This document shows, in pieces, positions 1 through 8,008 of a stretch of 34,494 nucleotides of DNA. Source of the DNA: Roseinatronobacter sp. (GTDB lineage Bacteria > Pseudomonadota > Alphaproteobacteria > Rhodobacterales > Rhodobacteraceae); contig JAIUNA010000003.1 in the NCBI GenBank assembly GCA_022565265.1, positions 1-34,494 on the forward strand, given 5' to 3'. The notes beneath the pieces are model-generated. The model ran no database searches and had not been told where the DNA came from. It saw only the letters and a program-made list of their open reading frames with translations. The position numbers and the translations under genes were made by a program. Numbering within the stretch: position 1 is the first letter of the stretch; each line of letters opens with the position of its first letter.

Positions 1-118
1 GGCCTTTGGCCCAATTCACCCCCTGAGGATATTTGAGCCAAGATGAATGGGTGGCCGTTTCTCTGAAGTGATCAGGGCGCGGCAATGCTGGCGCGTATGG
101 TGCGCGGGCGAGCGATGC

Positions 119-147
119 AAAACGGGGCGCAAATTGCGCCCCGTTTC
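119..147 (-). terminator. Intrinsic terminator after the DEAD-box helicase
   Basis: A perfect inverted repeat with 13-base arms (120-132 and 134-146) and one central base forms a GC-rich stem flanked by A and T runs. On the minus strand it lies about 20 bases past the helicase stop codon and runs into TTTT, as expected of a Rho-independent terminator. The A run on the other side means it could also stop plus-strand transcription entering from the left. Confidence 0.8.
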
Positions 148-164
148 AAGAGTGTTTCGCAAGA

Positions 165-1487
165 TTATGCGGAATGGCGCACGCGCTCCTTGCCGCCGGG
201 CTTGCCCGGCCCGCGCCGGTTGCCACCGGGTTTTGCACCGGTTTTGGCGCGCGCGGGGCGTTGGCCGTCTGCAGTGCCGGCAGGCCGGGGCGCGCCGCCG
301 CGACTTCCACCCCCACCACGCTTGCGCGCGGCCATGCGTGCGGCACCTGCCATGTCATCGGCCCAAGGCGTGCCGCCTGCGATGGAGAGATCGCGCTTCA
401 TCAGCCGTTCGATGGCACGCAGATCGCCCATTTCTGCCGGGGCACAAAAGGCAATCGCATGGCCAGAGGCGCCTGCACGCGCTGTGCGCCCGATGCGGTG
501 GACGTAGTTTTCCGGCACTTCGGGCAGTTCGAAATTATAGACATGGCGCATATCGGGAATGTCGATCCCGCGCGCGGCCACATCTGTTGCCACCAGAACC
601 TTGATCTTGCCATCGCGGAAGCCCTGCAAGGTGCGCTCGCGTTGGGCCTGACTTTTGTTGCCATGGATGGAGCCTGCTTCGATCCCCCAGCCATTAAGGA
701 GTTTCATCAGCTTTTCTGCGCCATGTTTGGTGCGCGAAAAGACCAGCGCCAGATCTTCGGGATGGCCTTTGAGATAGGTTTCCAGCAAGCGCGCCTTGTC
801 ACCCTGGCTGACAAAATGCACCGATTGGTCGATCTTGTCGGCGGGTTTGCCGGGTGCGTCCACCTGCACCCGTTCGGGGCGATCCAGATAGGCGCTGGCA
901 ATCTCGTTCATCTGTTTGTTCATCGTGGCCGAGAACATCAATGTCTGGCGATCCTTTGGCAGCAGGCCTGCAATCTTGCGCAGCGCGTGGATGAAGCCCA
1001 GATCCAGCATTTGGTCTGCCTCATCCAGCACCAGCATTTGTGTGGCCGACAGGGTAAGGGCGCGGCGTTCCAGCAGATCCAGCAGGCGGCCGGGGGTGGC
1101 CACCAGAATATCACAGCCTTTGGCCAGTTTCTGGATTTGCGGCATCATGCCCGCCCCACCGACAACGCGTTGCACCTTCAGCGGTGTTTTGCGGGCGAAA
1201 CCTTCCAGCGTTTCGGCGATCTGTGTCACCAATTCGCGGGTGGGGGCAAGGATGAGGGCTTGGGTTGTTTTAGGGGCAGGCCGGCCCGCGCCGAGCAGCG
1301 CATGCATGACCGGCAGGCCAAAGGCCAGCGTCTTGCCGGTGCCGGTTTGGGCGAGGCCCAGAATATCGCGGCCCTGCATGATCAGCGGGATTGCACGGGC
1401 CTGAATCGGGGTGGGGGTGCCAAAGCCTTGAGCTTCAAGGGTGGTCATCAGCACCGGGCGCAGCCCGAACATGGTAAAATCAGTCAA
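165..1487 (-). CDS. DEAD-box ATP-dependent RNA helicase, RhlE-like
   Basis: This cytoplasmic RNA helicase is likely used for RNA unwinding in ribosome assembly or decay. The canonical motifs appear in order: Q motif region (residues 22-29, upstream Phe7), Walker A AQTGTGKT (46-53), PTREL (82-86), TPGR (131-134), DEAD (155-158), SAT (186-188), the ATDVAARGID block (300-309) and HRIGRTARAG (330-339). A basic Gly/Arg/Lys-rich tail from about residue 386 probably adds RNA affinity. I chose the TTG at 1487 (440 aa) because GAGAGG sits 8 bases upstream on the minus strand; the next start is the ATG at 1472 (435 aa). The open frame extends upstream to 1787, but that part shows no family similarity. 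The leader is unusually structured. RhlE subfamily is inferred; DEAD-box membership is certain. Confidence 0.95.
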   Translation of the reverse strand: MTDFTMFGLRPVLMTTLEAQGFGTPTPIQARAIPLIMQGRDILGLAQTGTGKTLAFGLPVMHALLGAGRPAPKTTQALILAPTRELVTQIAETLEGFARKTPLKVQRVVGGAGMMPQIQKLAKGCDILVATPGRLLDLLERRALTLSATQMLVLDEADQMLDLGFIHALRKIAGLLPKDRQTLMFSATMNKQMNEIASAYLDRPERVQVDAPGKPADKIDQSVHFVSQGDKARLLETYLKGHPEDLALVFSRTKHGAEKLMKLLNGWGIEAGSIHGNKSQAQRERTLQGFRDGKIKVLVATDVAARGIDIPDMRHVYNFELPEVPENYVHRIGRTARAGASGHAIAFCAPAEMGDLRAIERLMKRDLSIAGGTPWADDMAGAARMAARKRGGGGSRGGAPRPAGTADGQRPARAKTGAKPGGNRRGPGKPGGKERVRHSA

Positions 1488-1503
1488 AATCAGTCCTCTC
1501 ACG

Positions 1504-1577
1504 GCCTGTCGCAACAGGCGATAGGCCCTTGGAATGCCAAGGGCGGGTTTGGGGGCGCAGGTTATGCGCCGCCCCCC
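1504..1577 (-). promoter_or_regulatory. Three tandem stem-loops in the helicase leader
   Basis: Perfect stems GCCTGT/ACAGGC (1504-1519, 4-base loop) and GCCCTTGG/CCAAGGGC (1525-1544, 4-base loop) are followed by GGCGCA/TGCGCC (1554-1570) extended by flanking G and C runs. On the minus strand all three lie directly upstream of the helicase Shine-Dalgarno sequence and TTG start. They could act as a folded 5' leader controlling translation or transcript stability. The stems are visible in the sequence; the regulatory role is inference. Confidence 0.5.
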
Positions 1578-1756
1578 ACGCGTGATGTCGGGAAGCATGT
1601 TTCGGGCGGTTCGCCCTGCCCACACGGATATAATCTGCTCACGCGGCAAAGTGTGGATTTCTGCCAGATGGGGCCGATTGGCGCATAAGTCAAGCTTAAT
1701 CGCGATTTTGCGCCAAAGGGAGGGGCTGAGCCATCTGGCGATACTATTGCGCGAAT

Positions 1757-1782
1757 CAGGGCCAGATACAGATCTGGCCCTG
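1757..1782. repeat. Perfect 11-base inverted repeat upstream of csp gene
   Basis: The arms CAGGGCCAGAT and ATCTGGCCCTG flank a 4-base loop. No T tract follows on either strand, so it is unlikely to be an intrinsic terminator. It could be an operator for one of the divergent genes or a structured element in a transcript leader. Confidence 0.5.
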
Positions 1783-2057
1783 TGCATCGGGCTGCATGGG
1801 GCAAGGCCTGCATCTTTTGGGAGAGATCACTGTATTTGCAAGACTTTCCAACATCCCCCAAAAACATGCCGGAAATTTCTGCGCTGCGGCAGAGATGGAA
1901 ACCAAAACTCTTGCGTTTTACCCCGGCTGTGGCAAAATTCGGTATGGGATGACAGACTTTCTAAGACCGCCTCTGTTCTCGCAGCCGGCAAGGAAGACCT
2001 GGCTGAACGGCCCCAAGGCAATTCCGCCGCGGGCAGCGATAACGAGGAGACGGATCG

Positions 2058-2264
2058 ATGCCGACAGGCACCGTGAAATGGTTTAACACAACCAAAGGAT
2101 ATGGCTTTATTGCGCCTTCTGATGGTGGCAAAGATGTATTCGTGCATATCTCGGCGGTCGAGCGCGCGGGGCTAACCGGGCTCGCAGATGATCAGAAGAT
2201 TGCCTATGAATTGCGCGCTGGCCGTGATGGCCGGGAATCCGCAAGCGATCTGAAACTGTTGTGA
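2058..2264 (+). CDS. CspA-family cold-shock protein
   Basis: This is a 68-residue single cold-shock domain, the usual length for the family. It has the N-terminal GTVKWFN strand, the RNP1-like KGYGFI (residues 13-18) and the RNP2-like VFVHI (27-31). Such proteins bind single-stranded RNA and DNA and act as RNA chaperones or antiterminators in the cytoplasm. GAGGAGA seven bases before the ATG is a strong ribosome-binding site. It is divergent from an RNA helicase, and both products handle RNA structure. A terminator follows at once, so it is monocistronic. Cold induction is not shown by the sequence; many bacterial Csp paralogues are not cold-induced. Confidence 0.95.
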   Translation: MPTGTVKWFNTTKGYGFIAPSDGGKDVFVHISAVERAGLTGLADDQKIAYELRAGRDGRESASDLKLL

Positions 2265-2271
2265 CAGGCTG

Positions 2272-2309
2272 GCCCCTGCGCGGCAGAGCCGTGCAGGGGC
2301 TTTGGTTTA
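2272..2309 (+). terminator. Intrinsic terminator after the cold-shock gene
   Basis: An 8-base stem GCCCCTGC/GCAGGGGC (2272-2279 and 2293-2300) with an additional inner CGGC/GCCG pairing is followed by TTTGGTTT. It starts 7 bases past the csp stop codon and closely precedes the end of the convergent arsC-like gene. Confidence 0.8.
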
Positions 2310-2630
2310 TCGCGCAGCCAGCGCGCTTTGCACATCTGCCTTCCAGCCCAGATAAAACTTTGCGCCAGCCTGAATGACCGGGCGTTTCATGAGGGTCGGA
2401 TGCGCGGCAAGCAAGGTCTGGGCCTCTTGACCGCGGGTCTCTTCGGGCAAGCCGCGCCATGTGGTTGAGGCTCGGTTAATCAGCGCATCGCCAAATTCCA
2501 ACAGCAAATTTGCCAGCTCTGTTTCTGTAAGCGGGTTTGTTCGGATATCGCGAAAGCTGGCTTCCGGCAGCGCCTTGGCCGCTTTGCGGCAGGTATCGCA
2601 GGTTTTGATGCCATAGATCGTGATGGGCAT
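2307..2630 (-). CDS. ArsC/Spx-family thioredoxin-fold protein
   Basis: A 107-residue protein of the ArsC/YffB type. It begins with a beta strand leading to a CDTC motif (Cys11 and Cys14), followed by a charged helix and the conserved KRP(V/I) segment near residues 82-85. Family members are glutathione-linked reductases, arsenate reductases or Spx-like regulators; the YffB-like branch is usually listed as putative arsenate reductase with unproven substrate. I see no ars operon partner (arsB, arsR or acr3), so I do not call it an arsenic-resistance gene. The start at 2630 has GGAGAC close upstream; the open frame upstream of it lacks family features. Confidence 0.85.
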   Translation of the reverse strand: MPITIYGIKTCDTCRKAAKALPEASFRDIRTNPLTETELANLLLEFGDALINRASTTWRGLPEETRGQEAQTLLAAHPTLMKRPVIQAGAKFYLGWKADVQSALAAR

Positions 2631-2741
2631 GGGCGTCTCCTTTTGGGCTAAGGGTAGCGAAGCTGGCGGGCGTATTCCAGCCTGTTGAACGCATGTTTTC
2701 ACCCTTTTCCGCACGCGCATTTGGCGCTAAGGCACGGCGCC

Positions 2742-3335
2742 ATGGCAAAGCTCTATTTCCATTATTCCACCATGAATGCCGGCAAATCCACGGTGCTGTT
2801 GCAGGCGGCGCATAATTACCGTGAACGCGGCATGGTTCCGTTTTTGCTGACAGCGGCCTTTGACAGCCGGGCAGGGGCGGGGCGCATTGCCTCGCGCATC
2901 GGAATCAGTGCCGAGGCGCAGACATTCGCGCCAGAGACTGATCTGTTCGATCTGTTGCGCCTGCGCCAGGCGGCGGGCGCGCTGGATTGTGTATTCATTG
3001 ACGAGGCGCAATTTCTGACAGCGGCGCAGGTGTGGCAGCTGGCGCGCGCAGTGGATGATCTGAACCTGCCTGTCATGTGCTACGGATTGCGGGTGGATTT
3101 TCGCGGCCAGCTATTCCCCGGCTCTGCCGCGCTTTTGGCGCTGGCGGATGAAATGCGCGAAGTGCGCACGATCTGCCATTGCGGCAAGAAAGCGACAATG
3201 GTTGTCCGGCTTGGCCCGGATGGCCGGGCGCTGCGCGATGGTGCGCAGGTGCAGATTGGGGGGAATGAAACTTATTCGTCACTCTGCCGCAAGCATTGGC
3301 GCGCGGCGGTGGGGGATGCCCTTGATCAGGGGTGA
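2742..3335 (+). CDS. tdk: Thymidine kinase
   Basis: This enzyme phosphorylates thymidine with ATP in the pyrimidine salvage pathway. The 197-residue protein has the TK1-family P-loop STMNAGKST (residues 9-17), the DEAQ Walker B-like motif (87-90) and a C-terminal zinc-binding set made by Cys145, Cys147, Cys182 and His185. The length matches bacterial type II thymidine kinases. The ATG at 2742 is chosen because the P-loop falls at the usual distance; the ribosome-binding site is weak (AAGG about 9 bases upstream). The 3' end overlaps the convergent alpha/beta hydrolase gene by 10 bases, so there is no room for a terminator between them. Confidence 0.95.
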   Translation: MAKLYFHYSTMNAGKSTVLLQAAHNYRERGMVPFLLTAAFDSRAGAGRIASRIGISAEAQTFAPETDLFDLLRLRQAAGALDCVFIDEAQFLTAAQVWQLARAVDDLNLPVMCYGLRVDFRGQLFPGSAALLALADEMREVRTICHCGKKATMVVRLGPDGRALRDGAQVQIGGNETYSSLCRKHWRAAVGDALDQG

Positions 3336-4258
3336 TGGGCGTCAAACAGCGTCAGAGTATCATGCACGAAAGGGGTGCGGATCGCGCCGCGCTCCATCAG
3401 CAATTCATGCAAGGCACCTTCAAAGATGCGCAACCGGCCCTCTGGCCATTGTGCCATGCGCGCAGAAATCGCATCGGGCGAGACCAGCATCTCGCGCGTG
3501 CCAAGCCCGCAATAGGCGGGCAGGTTTGGCGCAGGCAGGCTTTGCAATGCGGTGGTTTCTGTTGAGGCCGCCACAAGCCAGCGCAGGCTGGGTGCGCCAA
3601 GGCGCAATTCAGGATGGGCCTGCACTTGCGACTGCATCCAGGAATATGTCTCAAGATCGCCCGACAATTCGTTATCATCAAACGGGTTTTCCCAGAGTCT
3701 GAACTCTATCCCCGCGCCGGGTACTTCGCGCAGATCCATCTTCACCAGCCGCAGCGCCTTTGTCATCGCATGCACTGCGCGACGCATTTTTGCCGAGAGC
3801 GGCAAGCCCCACATGGGCGCACTGAAACTGACCGCACGCGCTGCAAAGCCTTGGGTCAGCGCGCGCAGGGCGATGCATCCGCCCATCGAATGGGCCAGAA
3901 CAAAGCGCGGGGCGGTGGGGGCGAATTCATCCAGCGCGGTGCGATAGGCGGCCACATCTTGCTGATAGAGCGCAAAATCTTCCACATCCCCCAGCAAAGG
4001 CTGCCCATGCAGGCGCTGTGACATCCCTTGCCCGCGCCAGTCAATCGCTGCTGCGCCATAGCCAGCCTGAATCAGTTCACTGATCACGCGGCCATATTTT
4101 TCAATTACCTCGGTACGACCGGGAAAGATGACAACCATGCCTTTCGGCCCGGCGGGCCACAGCCCGATCCGTACCCGTGTTCCGTCTTCCGTAAGAACCC
4201 AGAGCACCTGCGCCGGGGCAGGGGCTTGTGCGACATCCGCGAAAAACGGCGCTTGCAT
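3326..4258 (-). CDS. Alpha/beta hydrolase, lysophospholipase/monoglyceride lipase-like
   Basis: This 310-residue serine hydrolase has the nucleophile elbow AHSMGG with Ser124. An FPGRTE segment at about residues 45-50 provides the oxyanion region, and a DWRGQG motif follows at 73-78. A late acidic residue and a His near residue 287 (GALHE) complete the likely triad. The pattern fits the lysophospholipase/monoacylglycerol lipase branch (PldB-like), acting on glycerolipids. There is no signal peptide, so it is probably cytoplasmic. Its ATG at 4258 overlaps the TGA of the upstream SCP2-domain gene (TGATG), which implies translational coupling and perhaps a shared lipid role. The substrate is not determined by the sequence. 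Confidence 0.85.
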   Translation of the reverse strand: MQAPFFADVAQAPAPAQVLWVLTEDGTRVRIGLWPAGPKGMVVIFPGRTEVIEKYGRVISELIQAGYGAAAIDWRGQGMSQRLHGQPLLGDVEDFALYQQDVAAYRTALDEFAPTAPRFVLAHSMGGCIALRALTQGFAARAVSFSAPMWGLPLSAKMRRAVHAMTKALRLVKMDLREVPGAGIEFRLWENPFDDNELSGDLETYSWMQSQVQAHPELRLGAPSLRWLVAASTETTALQSLPAPNLPAYCGLGTREMLVSPDAISARMAQWPEGRLRIFEGALHELLMERGAIRTPFVHDTLTLFDAHHP

Positions 4259-4545
4259 CAACTGAGCGCCGAACCAAGTTTCATGGCCATTCCCATATCG
4301 CCTTCAATCTTCAGCTTTCCCGACATGAAGGCCATAGTTGGGTTAACATCCCCTTCCATTATGCCCTGAAACGTCTCTGCGGTGGCTATCATCGTCACAT
4401 CTGCCGCTTCATTGCCCGCGCGCACGCCGTTTCCATCCACCATGATAGACCCTTCGCCCGCAATCTCGAATCGCGCTGTGCCGTCAAAGCCGCTTTTCAG
4501 CCGCGCGCTGAGAGCCGCGATGGCATGGGTCAGGATGTCGCTCAT
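4258..4545 (-). CDS. SCP2 sterol-binding domain protein
   Basis: A 95-residue stand-alone SCP2 domain. The strand pairs, the DVTM..A..TF..I..G segment and the terminal G.MKLGSAL element are typical. SCP2 domains have a hydrophobic cavity that holds lipids such as acyl-CoA or sterol-like molecules. Bacterial single-domain versions are poorly characterised. It has no export signal. Its stop codon overlaps the start of the downstream lipase-like hydrolase, so the two are almost certainly one transcript. A role in presenting lipid to the hydrolase is possible but is inference only. Confidence 0.88.
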   Translation of the reverse strand: MSDILTHAIAALSARLKSGFDGTARFEIAGEGSIMVDGNGVRAGNEAADVTMIATAETFQGIMEGDVNPTMAFMSGKLKIEGDMGMAMKLGSALS

Positions 4546-4610
4546 GATTTGCTCCGTTTTGTGATATTGCGCATATGGATTCGTGCATCAAATACGCTAC
4601 ATTAACTTCT

Positions 4611-5180
4611 ATGAGAGTTCATCGCGCCTTTCTCAATCCTTTGATTGCGGCCTTGGCCGTTTTTTTTGCCTATGTCCCTGCAAATGCGCAGGAAAACAGA
4701 GCTGAGGATGAGGTTGCGCAACTTCTGGGCGAATTGCGCGCGCCCGATCAGCAAGGCTGGCAGCGGATCGAACGCCAGATACAGCGGCTGTGGTCGCGTT
4801 CCGGGTCGGCGAGCGCCGATCTGTTGCTTCAGCGCGGGCGCGATGCAATCCGCCGGGGCGATACCACGCGCGCTGTCGAACATTTCAGCGCCGTGATAGA
4901 CCACGCGCCAGATTTCGCCGAGGCTTATCATGCACGCGCAATGGCGTGGTTCATGGCCGGGCGTCTGGGGTTGGCGCTTGATGATCTGCAACACGCATTG
5001 TCGCTTAATCCGCAGCATTTCACTGCTCTTATCGGGCTTGGGCGGATATTCGAGGAATTGAACGCCCATGAGCGTGCACGCAAAGCCTATGATGCGGCCC
5101 ATGCTATACATCCCCATCGTGATGACGTAAAAGCCGCGCGAGAGCGGCTGGAGCGGCGGTTATCCGGCACTGAAATTTAA
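4611..5180 (+). CDS. Exported tetratricopeptide-repeat protein
   Basis: With the ATG at 4611 this is a 189-residue protein that begins with a clear signal peptide: basic start, hydrophobic stretch LIAALAVFFAYV and cleavage after ANA. The rest contains at least two TPR units (about residues 80-170), recognisable by AEAYHARAMAWF and ALDDLQHALSLNP spacing, suggesting a periplasmic protein-interaction scaffold. An alternative in-frame ATG at 4575 would place 12 polar residues before the signal peptide. Neither start has a good Shine-Dalgarno, so initiation may be weak or leaderless. It lies 34 bases before the SUV3-like helicase. No enzymatic domain is visible. Confidence 0.85.
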   Translation: MRVHRAFLNPLIAALAVFFAYVPANAQENRAEDEVAQLLGELRAPDQQGWQRIERQIQRLWSRSGSASADLLLQRGRDAIRRGDTTRAVEHFSAVIDHAPDFAEAYHARAMAWFMAGRLGLALDDLQHALSLNPQHFTALIGLGRIFEELNAHERARKAYDAAHAIHPHRDDVKAARERLERRLSGTEI

Positions 5181-5214
5181 GCAGGCCGCTGGCAGGCTTT
5201 TGGGGGTAGGGCAA

Positions 5215-8004
5215 ATGAATATGCGCGCGCAGTCACGCGCTGTTGCGGTTCTGGGGCCTACCAATACCGGCAAAACCCATTACGCGATTGAACGAATGCT
5301 GGCCCATCGCACAGGCGTTATCGGGCTGCCGCTGCGGTTGCTGGCACGTGAAGTCTATGACCGCATTCGCGTGCTGCGCGGCCCCGATTGCGTGGCGCTG
5401 GTAACGGGCGAAGAGCGCATTGTGCCCGACCGCACGCAATATTGGGTTTGCACGGTTGAGGCAATGCCGCTGGAAATTGGCGCCGATTTTGTGGCGATAG
5501 ATGAAATCCAGCTGTGTAATGATCCCGATCGTGGCCATGTGTTCACAGATCGCCTTCTGTCGGCGCGCGGCTTGCATGAAACGCTGTTTATGGGGTCTGA
5601 TACCATGCGCCCCGCAATTGCCGCACTTGTGCCGGGGGTGCAGTTTCAGCGCCGCGAACGCATGTCGCAGCTTAGCTATACAGGCTCTAAGAAACTCAGC
5701 CGCATGCCTGCGCGTGCTGCGATTGTGGGGTTCAGCGTTGAAAATGTCTATGCCATTGCCGAATTGATCCGCCGCCAGAAGGGCGGCTGCGCCGTGGTGA
5801 TGGGCGCGCTTAGCCCGCGCACGCGCAATGCGCAGGTGGAACTTTATCAAAATGGCGATGTGGATTATCTGGTGGCGACAGATGCCATCGGGATGGGCTT
5901 GAATCTGGATATCAAGCATGTGGCGTTTTCGGCCACGCGCAAATTCGATGGCCGCCGCATGCGCCCGCTTGGCCCGGATGAATTGGCGCAGATCGCAGGC
6001 CGGGCCGGACGCTATCAGAATGATGGCAGTTTCGGGGTGACAGGCGAAGCCAGCCCCCTGCCAGATGAGGTGGTGGAGGCGATTGAAAACCACACATTCC
6101 AGCCCGTGCGCAAACTGCAATGGCGCAATTCCAAGCTGGAATTTGGCACGCCAGAGCGGCTTGTTGCGTCGCTTGAATTGCAAACCCATAACGATTGGCT
6201 AAGCCGTGCGCGCGATGCCGATGATCTTGTCGCGCTGAAAACGCTGCTGGCCTTGCCAGAAACCCGCGACAGGCTGCGCGATGTGCGCGATTTGCGGCTG
6301 TTATGGGATATCTGCCGCGTGCCGGATTTTCGCAGCATCTCTGCGGCCGAACATGCGGGGCTGTTGGGGCGGGTGTTTGACTTCCTGCAAGGGCAGGGCC
6401 GGATAGACCCCGATTGGCTGGCGCGCAACATCCAGCGCATAGATCGCACCGATGGCGATATTGACGCGCTGTCAAAGCGCTTGGCTTATATTCGCACTTG
6501 GACGTATATTGCGCAGCGAAAAGGGTGGGTCGATGACGAAAAGCATTGGCGCGAGGCGACGCGCGCTGTAGAAGACCGCCTGTCAGACGCCTTGCACGCG
6601 CGGCTGACGCAAAGATTTGTTGACCGGCGCACAAGCGTGCTGCTGCGCCGGTTAAAGCAGAAGGAGAGCCTTGTGGCTGAGGTGAACGACAAGGGTGAGG
6701 TTACTGTCGAGGGCGAGCTGATTGGCCGTCTGGAAGGGTTTCGCTTCCGGCAGGACAAGACCGCCAGTGCCGATGAGGCAAAGACATTGCGTCAGGCCTC
6801 TCTGGCCGCGTTGACGCCTTTGTTCCATCTGCGGGCCGATAAATTCTACAATGCTGCCGATACAGAGTTCGATTTTACCGAACAGGGCGGGCTGATGTGG
6901 GGGGATTCGGCCATTGGCAAGCTGGTGAAAGGCGACGACCCCTTGCGCCCGCAGGTGCATGCTTTTGTCGATGACGAGGCCGGGCCGGATGTGGCCGACA
7001 ATGTGAGCCGCCGATTGCAGCATTTCATAGATCGCAAAATTGCCGCGCTGTTCGAGCCGCTTTTGAACATGTCGCGCGATGAAACCCTCAGCGGCATGGC
7101 GCGCGGCGTGGCCTTTCAGATGGTCGAGGCTATGGGCGTGATCGCGCGCGAACAAATCGCCACTGATATCAAGGCGCTGGATCAGGAAGCGCGCGGCATG
7201 TTGCGCAAACATGGCGTACGCTTTGGCCAATATACAATCTTCCTGCCGCTGCTTTTAAAGCCCGCGCCCACGCGGTTGCGGCTGGTGCTGCGCTCTTTGG
7301 CCGATGGGCTGGACGAATTCCCCGAAAGCCCGCCCCCCGGTCTTGTGACTATCCCTTATATCCGCGAAGTGCCCGCCGCGCATTACCTGATGGCGGGCTA
7401 CCGCCCCGCTGGCGCGCGCGCAATCCGCATTGATATGTTGGAGCGTCTGGCAGATTTGCTGCGCGCAACCGATAGCCGTGTGGGGTTTGAAGCGACGCCC
7501 GATATGCTGTCCATCACCGGCACCACGCTGGAGCAATTTGCCGATTTGATGGAGGGGCTGGGCTACAAGGCAGAGAAGGCCACGCGCGCAAAGGCCAAGC
7601 CAGAAGCGCCGCTTGTTGCAGACCTCGCAGTTTCCGCGGATGAAACTGATACTGTCGCGGCAGAACCGTCGGAAGCTGATTCTCCAGCGCCAGAGGCCCC
7701 GGCAGAAGAAGCGCTTGAAGTGTTTTTTACCTTCACATGGGCACCCCGCCCGCGCCGCGATGTGCGCCCAGAGCGCAAGCCCCAAGAGGCCCGCAGCACA
7801 GATGCACGCCCGCAGGAAGGCCGCCGCAGTGGCAAGCCCAAGGGCGGGAAGCCGAATGCAGGCAAGCCCAATGGGGGCAAAGGCAAGGATCGCAAGCCAG
7901 AGCAGACGCGCGATTTCACGGCCAACCCGCCCCGCAAGCCCGAACGCATTGACCCAGACAACCCCTTCGCCGCCGCGCTGAAGGGGTTGAAGCTGAAAGG
8001 CTGA
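5215..8004 (+). CDS. SUV3-like superfamily 2 RNA/DNA helicase
   Basis: This 929-residue helicase resembles the mitochondrial degradosome helicase SUV3 and its alphaproteobacterial relatives. Visible motifs are Walker A GPTNTGKT (residues 14-21), DEIQ (96-99), the TGEER segment (64-68), motif V ATDAIGMGLN (221-230) and motif VI QIAGRAGRY (259-267). A long central region follows, then an acidic Pro/Ala linker and a Lys/Gly/Pro-rich tail from about residue 830 with KPNAGKPNGGKGK-like repeats, probably for nucleic-acid contact. Two close ATGs (5215 and 5221) follow a G-rich ribosome-binding site, so the exact start is uncertain by two residues. The downstream S4 gene starts 4 bases after the stop, indicating one operon. 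The likely role is RNA turnover or remodelling. Confidence 0.92.
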   Translation: MNMRAQSRAVAVLGPTNTGKTHYAIERMLAHRTGVIGLPLRLLAREVYDRIRVLRGPDCVALVTGEERIVPDRTQYWVCTVEAMPLEIGADFVAIDEIQLCNDPDRGHVFTDRLLSARGLHETLFMGSDTMRPAIAALVPGVQFQRRERMSQLSYTGSKKLSRMPARAAIVGFSVENVYAIAELIRRQKGGCAVVMGALSPRTRNAQVELYQNGDVDYLVATDAIGMGLNLDIKHVAFSATRKFDGRRMRPLGPDELAQIAGRAGRYQNDGSFGVTGEASPLPDEVVEAIENHTFQPVRKLQWRNSKLEFGTPERLVASLELQTHNDWLSRARDADDLVALKTLLALPETRDRLRDVRDLRLLWDICRVPDFRSISAAEHAGLLGRVFDFLQGQGRIDPDWLARNIQRIDRTDGDIDALSKRLAYIRTWTYIAQRKGWVDDEKHWREATRAVEDRLSDALHARLTQRFVDRRTSVLLRRLKQKESLVAEVNDKGEVTVEGELIGRLEGFRFRQDKTASADEAKTLRQASLAALTPLFHLRADKFYNAADTEFDFTEQGGLMWGDSAIGKLVKGDDPLRPQVHAFVDDEAGPDVADNVSRRLQHFIDRKIAALFEPLLNMSRDETLSGMARGVAFQMVEAMGVIAREQIATDIKALDQEARGMLRKHGVRFGQYTIFLPLLLKPAPTRLRLVLRSLADGLDEFPESPPPGLVTIPYIREVPAAHYLMAGYRPAGARAIRIDMLERLADLLRATDSRVGFEATPDMLSITGTTLEQFADLMEGLGYKAEKATRAKAKPEAPLVADLAVSADETDTVAAEPSEADSPAPEAPAEEALEVFFTFTWAPRPRRDVRPERKPQEARSTDARPQEGRRSGKPKGGKPNAGKPNGGKGKDRKPEQTRDFTANPPRKPERIDPDNPFAAALKGLKLKG

Positions 8005-8008
8005 CAGG

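Larger units (their letters stand above)
1488..2057. other. 570-base divergent intergenic region with stem-loops
   Basis: I see no convincing gene in this region between the helicase and cold-shock genes. Next to the helicase lie three stem-loops at 1504-1519, 1525-1544 and about 1551-1577. Further right is an 11-base-arm inverted repeat at 1757-1782. The 3' part (roughly 1900-2057) would be a long leader for the cold-shock gene. Weak promoter-like hexamers occur, for example TTGCGT and AAAATT 17 bases apart near 1911-1939, but none is good enough to assign. Confidence 0.6.

Noticed and set aside
174-1688. Long plus-strand open frame opposite the DEAD-box helicase
   Set aside because: It mirrors a gene with full family motifs, has a composition typical of the antisense of GC-rich coding DNA (His/Gln/Cys-rich) and no recognisable domain.
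1534-2086. Open frames in the helicase-csp interval
   Set aside because: They have no family similarity, are interrupted by strong stem-loops and overlap the csp start out of frame.
2307-2630. Arsenic resistance locus
   Set aside because: Only an ArsC-like fold is present; no ArsR, efflux pump or arsenate operon partner is nearby.
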